Shown in pieces: positions 4,483 through 5,740 of a stretch of DNA of 5,740 nt. The notes below the pieces were generated by a model. The model saw nothing but the letters and a program-made list of their open reading frames with translations, had not been told where the DNA came from and made no database searches. The stretch covers positions 1 through 5,740 of the forward strand of contig JAPLGV010000461.1 in NCBI GenBank assembly GCA_026389975.1, read 5' to 3'. The position numbers and the translations under genes were made by a program. Positions within the stretch are counted from its first letter, which is position 1; every line of letters starts with the position of its first letter. Source of the DNA: Chloroflexota bacterium. GTDB lineage: Bacteria; Chloroflexota; Anaerolineae; Anaerolineales; Villigracilaceae.

Positions 4483-5454
4483 ATGATTTATTCTCCCCTC
4501 CCAAACATCCCCTGGGAAGAACGACCCGCGGGTTTTTCTGACGTGGTCTGGCGTTACAGCGCCAACCCAATTATTCCCCGCAACCTGATCCCCTCCTCGA
4601 ACAGCATTTTCAACAGCGCGGTTGTACCCTTCCGGGACGGTTTTGCGGGTGTTTTCCGCTGTGACAATAAAAAACGTGACATGAACCTGAATCGCGGCTT
4701 CAGTAAAAATGGCATCACCTGGGAATTGGAAAATGATCCCATCGGATGGCTATGCGATGACCCCGAAATTGGCCGGTACCAGTACCGCTATGACCCGCGT
4801 GTGCTCTGGCTGGAGGACCGCTATTACGTGACCTGGTGCAATGGCTATCACGGCCCGACCATCGGCATCGGTTACACCTTCGACTTTGAAAAATTCCACT
4901 TCCTCGAAAATGCGCTTTTACCGTTCAACCGCAACGGTGTACTCTTCCCCCGGAAAATCAACGGCAAATATTTAATGCTCAGCCGCCCCAGTGACAATGG
5001 CCATACACCTTTTGGGGATATCTACCTGAGCCAGAGCCCGGACCTGATCCATTGGGGGGAGCACCGCTTCGTGATGGGCGTCAAGGGCGGCTGGCAAAGC
5101 ACAAAGATCGGAGCCGGCCCGGTACCCATCGAAACGCCCGAGGGCTGGCTGCTGTTCTATCACGGTGTGCTGACTTCTTGCAACGGGTTCGTCTATAGTT
5201 TTGGCGCGGCGCTTCTCGATTTGGAGCGGCCCTGGAAAGTGCTCCATCGCGGCGGCCCCTACCTGCTTTCCCCTCAAACGGTTTACGAGTGTGTGGGCGA
5301 TGTTCCGAATGTGGCGTTCCCGTGCTCCACGCTCTACGATCAACCCTCCGGACGGATTGCCATCTATTATGGCGGAGCCGATACGGTAACCGCAATGGCG
5401 TTCGCCAAGATGGACGAAGTGCTTGAATTTGTGAAAAGCACCTCAGAACTATAG
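4483..5454 (+). CDS. GH130 glycoside phosphorylase, probable 4-O-beta-D-mannosyl-D-glucose phosphorylase type
   Basis: Cytoplasmic inverting phosphorylase of glycoside hydrolase family 130, 323 residues, a full-length single five-bladed beta-propeller domain by family knowledge. The likely reaction is beta-1,4-mannosyl-glucose (or a short beta-mannoside) plus phosphate to alpha-mannose-1-phosphate plus glucose (or a shortened mannoside). Seen: NPIIPRNLIPSSNSIFNSA (28-46), RGFSKNGITWE (71-81), YDPRV (103-107) with the predicted general acid Asp104, HGPTIGIGYTFDF (123-135), NRNGVLFPRKINGKYLML (149-166), KIGAGPVPIETPEGWLLFYHGV (208-229) and YYGGADT (295-301). HGPTIG after YDPRV points to the mannosylglucose-phosphorylase subfamily (GH130_1) rather than the mannooligosaccharide or beta-1,2-mannoside branches; this subgrouping is from memory. 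There is no signal peptide, so the substrate must be imported, which fits the divergent ABC transporter genes. It is the only plus-strand gene, closed by a strong terminator at 5503-5535. Family is certain; exact acceptor is not. Confidence 0.93.
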   Translation: MIYSPLPNIPWEERPAGFSDVVWRYSANPIIPRNLIPSSNSIFNSAVVPFRDGFAGVFRCDNKKRDMNLNRGFSKNGITWELENDPIGWLCDDPEIGRYQYRYDPRVLWLEDRYYVTWCNGYHGPTIGIGYTFDFEKFHFLENALLPFNRNGVLFPRKINGKYLMLSRPSDNGHTPFGDIYLSQSPDLIHWGEHRFVMGVKGGWQSTKIGAGPVPIETPEGWLLFYHGVLTSCNGFVYSFGAALLDLERPWKVLHRGGPYLLSPQTVYECVGDVPNVAFPCSTLYDQPSGRIAIYYGGADTVTAMAFAKMDEVLEFVKSTSEL

Positions 5455-5502
5455 GTTCCGCCCAAACCCAGTCGGCGCGTGAGCGCCTGGATGACAACAA
5501 GC

Positions 5503-5535
5503 CATCCGCCCGGCATGAGCCTGACCGGGCGGATG
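5503..5535 (+). terminator. Rho-independent terminator of the GH130 gene
   Basis: CATCCGCCCGG (5503-5513) pairs perfectly over 11 bp with CCGGGCGGATG (5525-5535) around an 11-base loop, followed by the T-rich ATTTTAATGTTTTTA. It begins 48 bases after the TAG stop. Lying between convergent genes, it may also slow transcription from the prolyl oligopeptidase side, although the minus-strand exit lacks a T-run. Confidence 0.88.
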
Positions 5536-5593
5536 ATTTTAATGTTTTTATATGCTCCAGGCGTCCCCCTGCCGCGGGTGCCTTGTTCCCGCC

Positions 5594-5740
5594 TCACTCC
5601 ATTCCCAGGTTCTTCACCAAAAAGGCATAAATATCGGCTAACTCTTCGATGAGAATAGCGGTCGGTTTCCCGGCTCCATGCCCGGCCCGGGTCTGGATGC
5701 GGATCAGGGTCGGCGCGTCGCCCGCCTGGCAGGCTTGCAG
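5594..5740 (-). CDS. Prolyl oligopeptidase, S9A family (C-terminal 48 residues only)
   Basis: The last 48 codons and TGA stop (5594-5596) of a serine peptidase of the prolyl oligopeptidase family; the rest lies beyond the right edge. The visible part reads GDAPTLIRIQTRAGHGAGKP followed by TAILIEELADIYAFLVKNLGME. It contains the RAGHGAGKPT motif that carries the catalytic histidine of the Ser-Asp-His triad (His680 in the porcine enzyme), here visible residue 21, codon 5678-5680. The length after the histidine is close to that of the mammalian enzyme, so the C-terminus looks intact. Such enzymes cleave after proline in short peptides, usually in the cytoplasm. The gene converges on the GH130 gene with 139 bp between stops, so it is probably a separate unit with no link to sugar uptake. 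Confidence 0.9.
   Translation of the reverse strand: MQACQAGDAPTLIRIQTRAGHGAGKPTAILIEELADIYAFLVKNLGME

Noticed and set aside
5474..5487. GGCGC-GTGA-GCGCC hairpin as the GH130 terminator
   Set aside because: Only 5 bp and no T-run after it; the 11-bp stem at 5503-5535 with a T-rich tail is the clear terminator.

Overview
The window looks like a piece of a carbohydrate-uptake locus from a free-living bacterium, most probably a member of the Chloroflexota (Anaerolineae-like). That assignment is inferred from protein style: a solute-binding lipoprotein with a long Pro/Thr-rich linker after the lipobox, a LacI-type repressor of the 'EPEYERRT' kind, and a palindromic CGAAGCAATCTC-type dispersed repeat. 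No rRNA, tRNA, CRISPR array or transposase gene is visible.

Layout. The minus strand carries, in transcription order (right to left), a LacI-family repressor (3075-4112), a family-5 ABC solute-binding lipoprotein (1133-3025) and a DppB-type ABC permease (1-891, C-terminus cut by the window edge). A 49-bp gap with a small hairpin separates repressor and binding protein. A 241-bp gap with a terminator-like hairpin (1079-1117) and a 106-bp imperfect palindromic repeat (940-1045) separates binding protein and permease. Divergently on the plus strand lies a GH130 glycoside phosphorylase (4483-5454), closest in motifs to 4-O-beta-D-mannosyl-D-glucose phosphorylase, followed by a strong intrinsic terminator (5503-5535). 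Converging on it from the right edge is the last 48 codons of an S9A prolyl oligopeptidase (5594-5740, minus strand), which is probably unrelated.

Regulation. The 370-bp divergent region (4113-4482) holds three near-perfect copies of the 14-bp palindrome TGGGAGCGCTCCCA, a classical LacI-family sugar-repressor operator. It also holds a near-consensus sigma-70 promoter firing toward the repressor/transporter genes (TTGACT-17 bp-TATAAT, 4354-4326) whose predicted start is a few bases from one operator, and an extended -10 promoter candidate for the phosphorylase.

Working model: beta-mannosides or related beta-1,4-disaccharides enter through the SBP/permease system, the phosphorylase splits mannosyl-glucose with phosphate to mannose-1-phosphate and glucose, and the repressor senses the sugar. 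The most unusual point is that the repressor appears to lack about 17 residues from the core of its sugar-binding domain and to carry an extra C-terminal tail, so that its total length looks normal. Whether it is a working repressor is therefore open.
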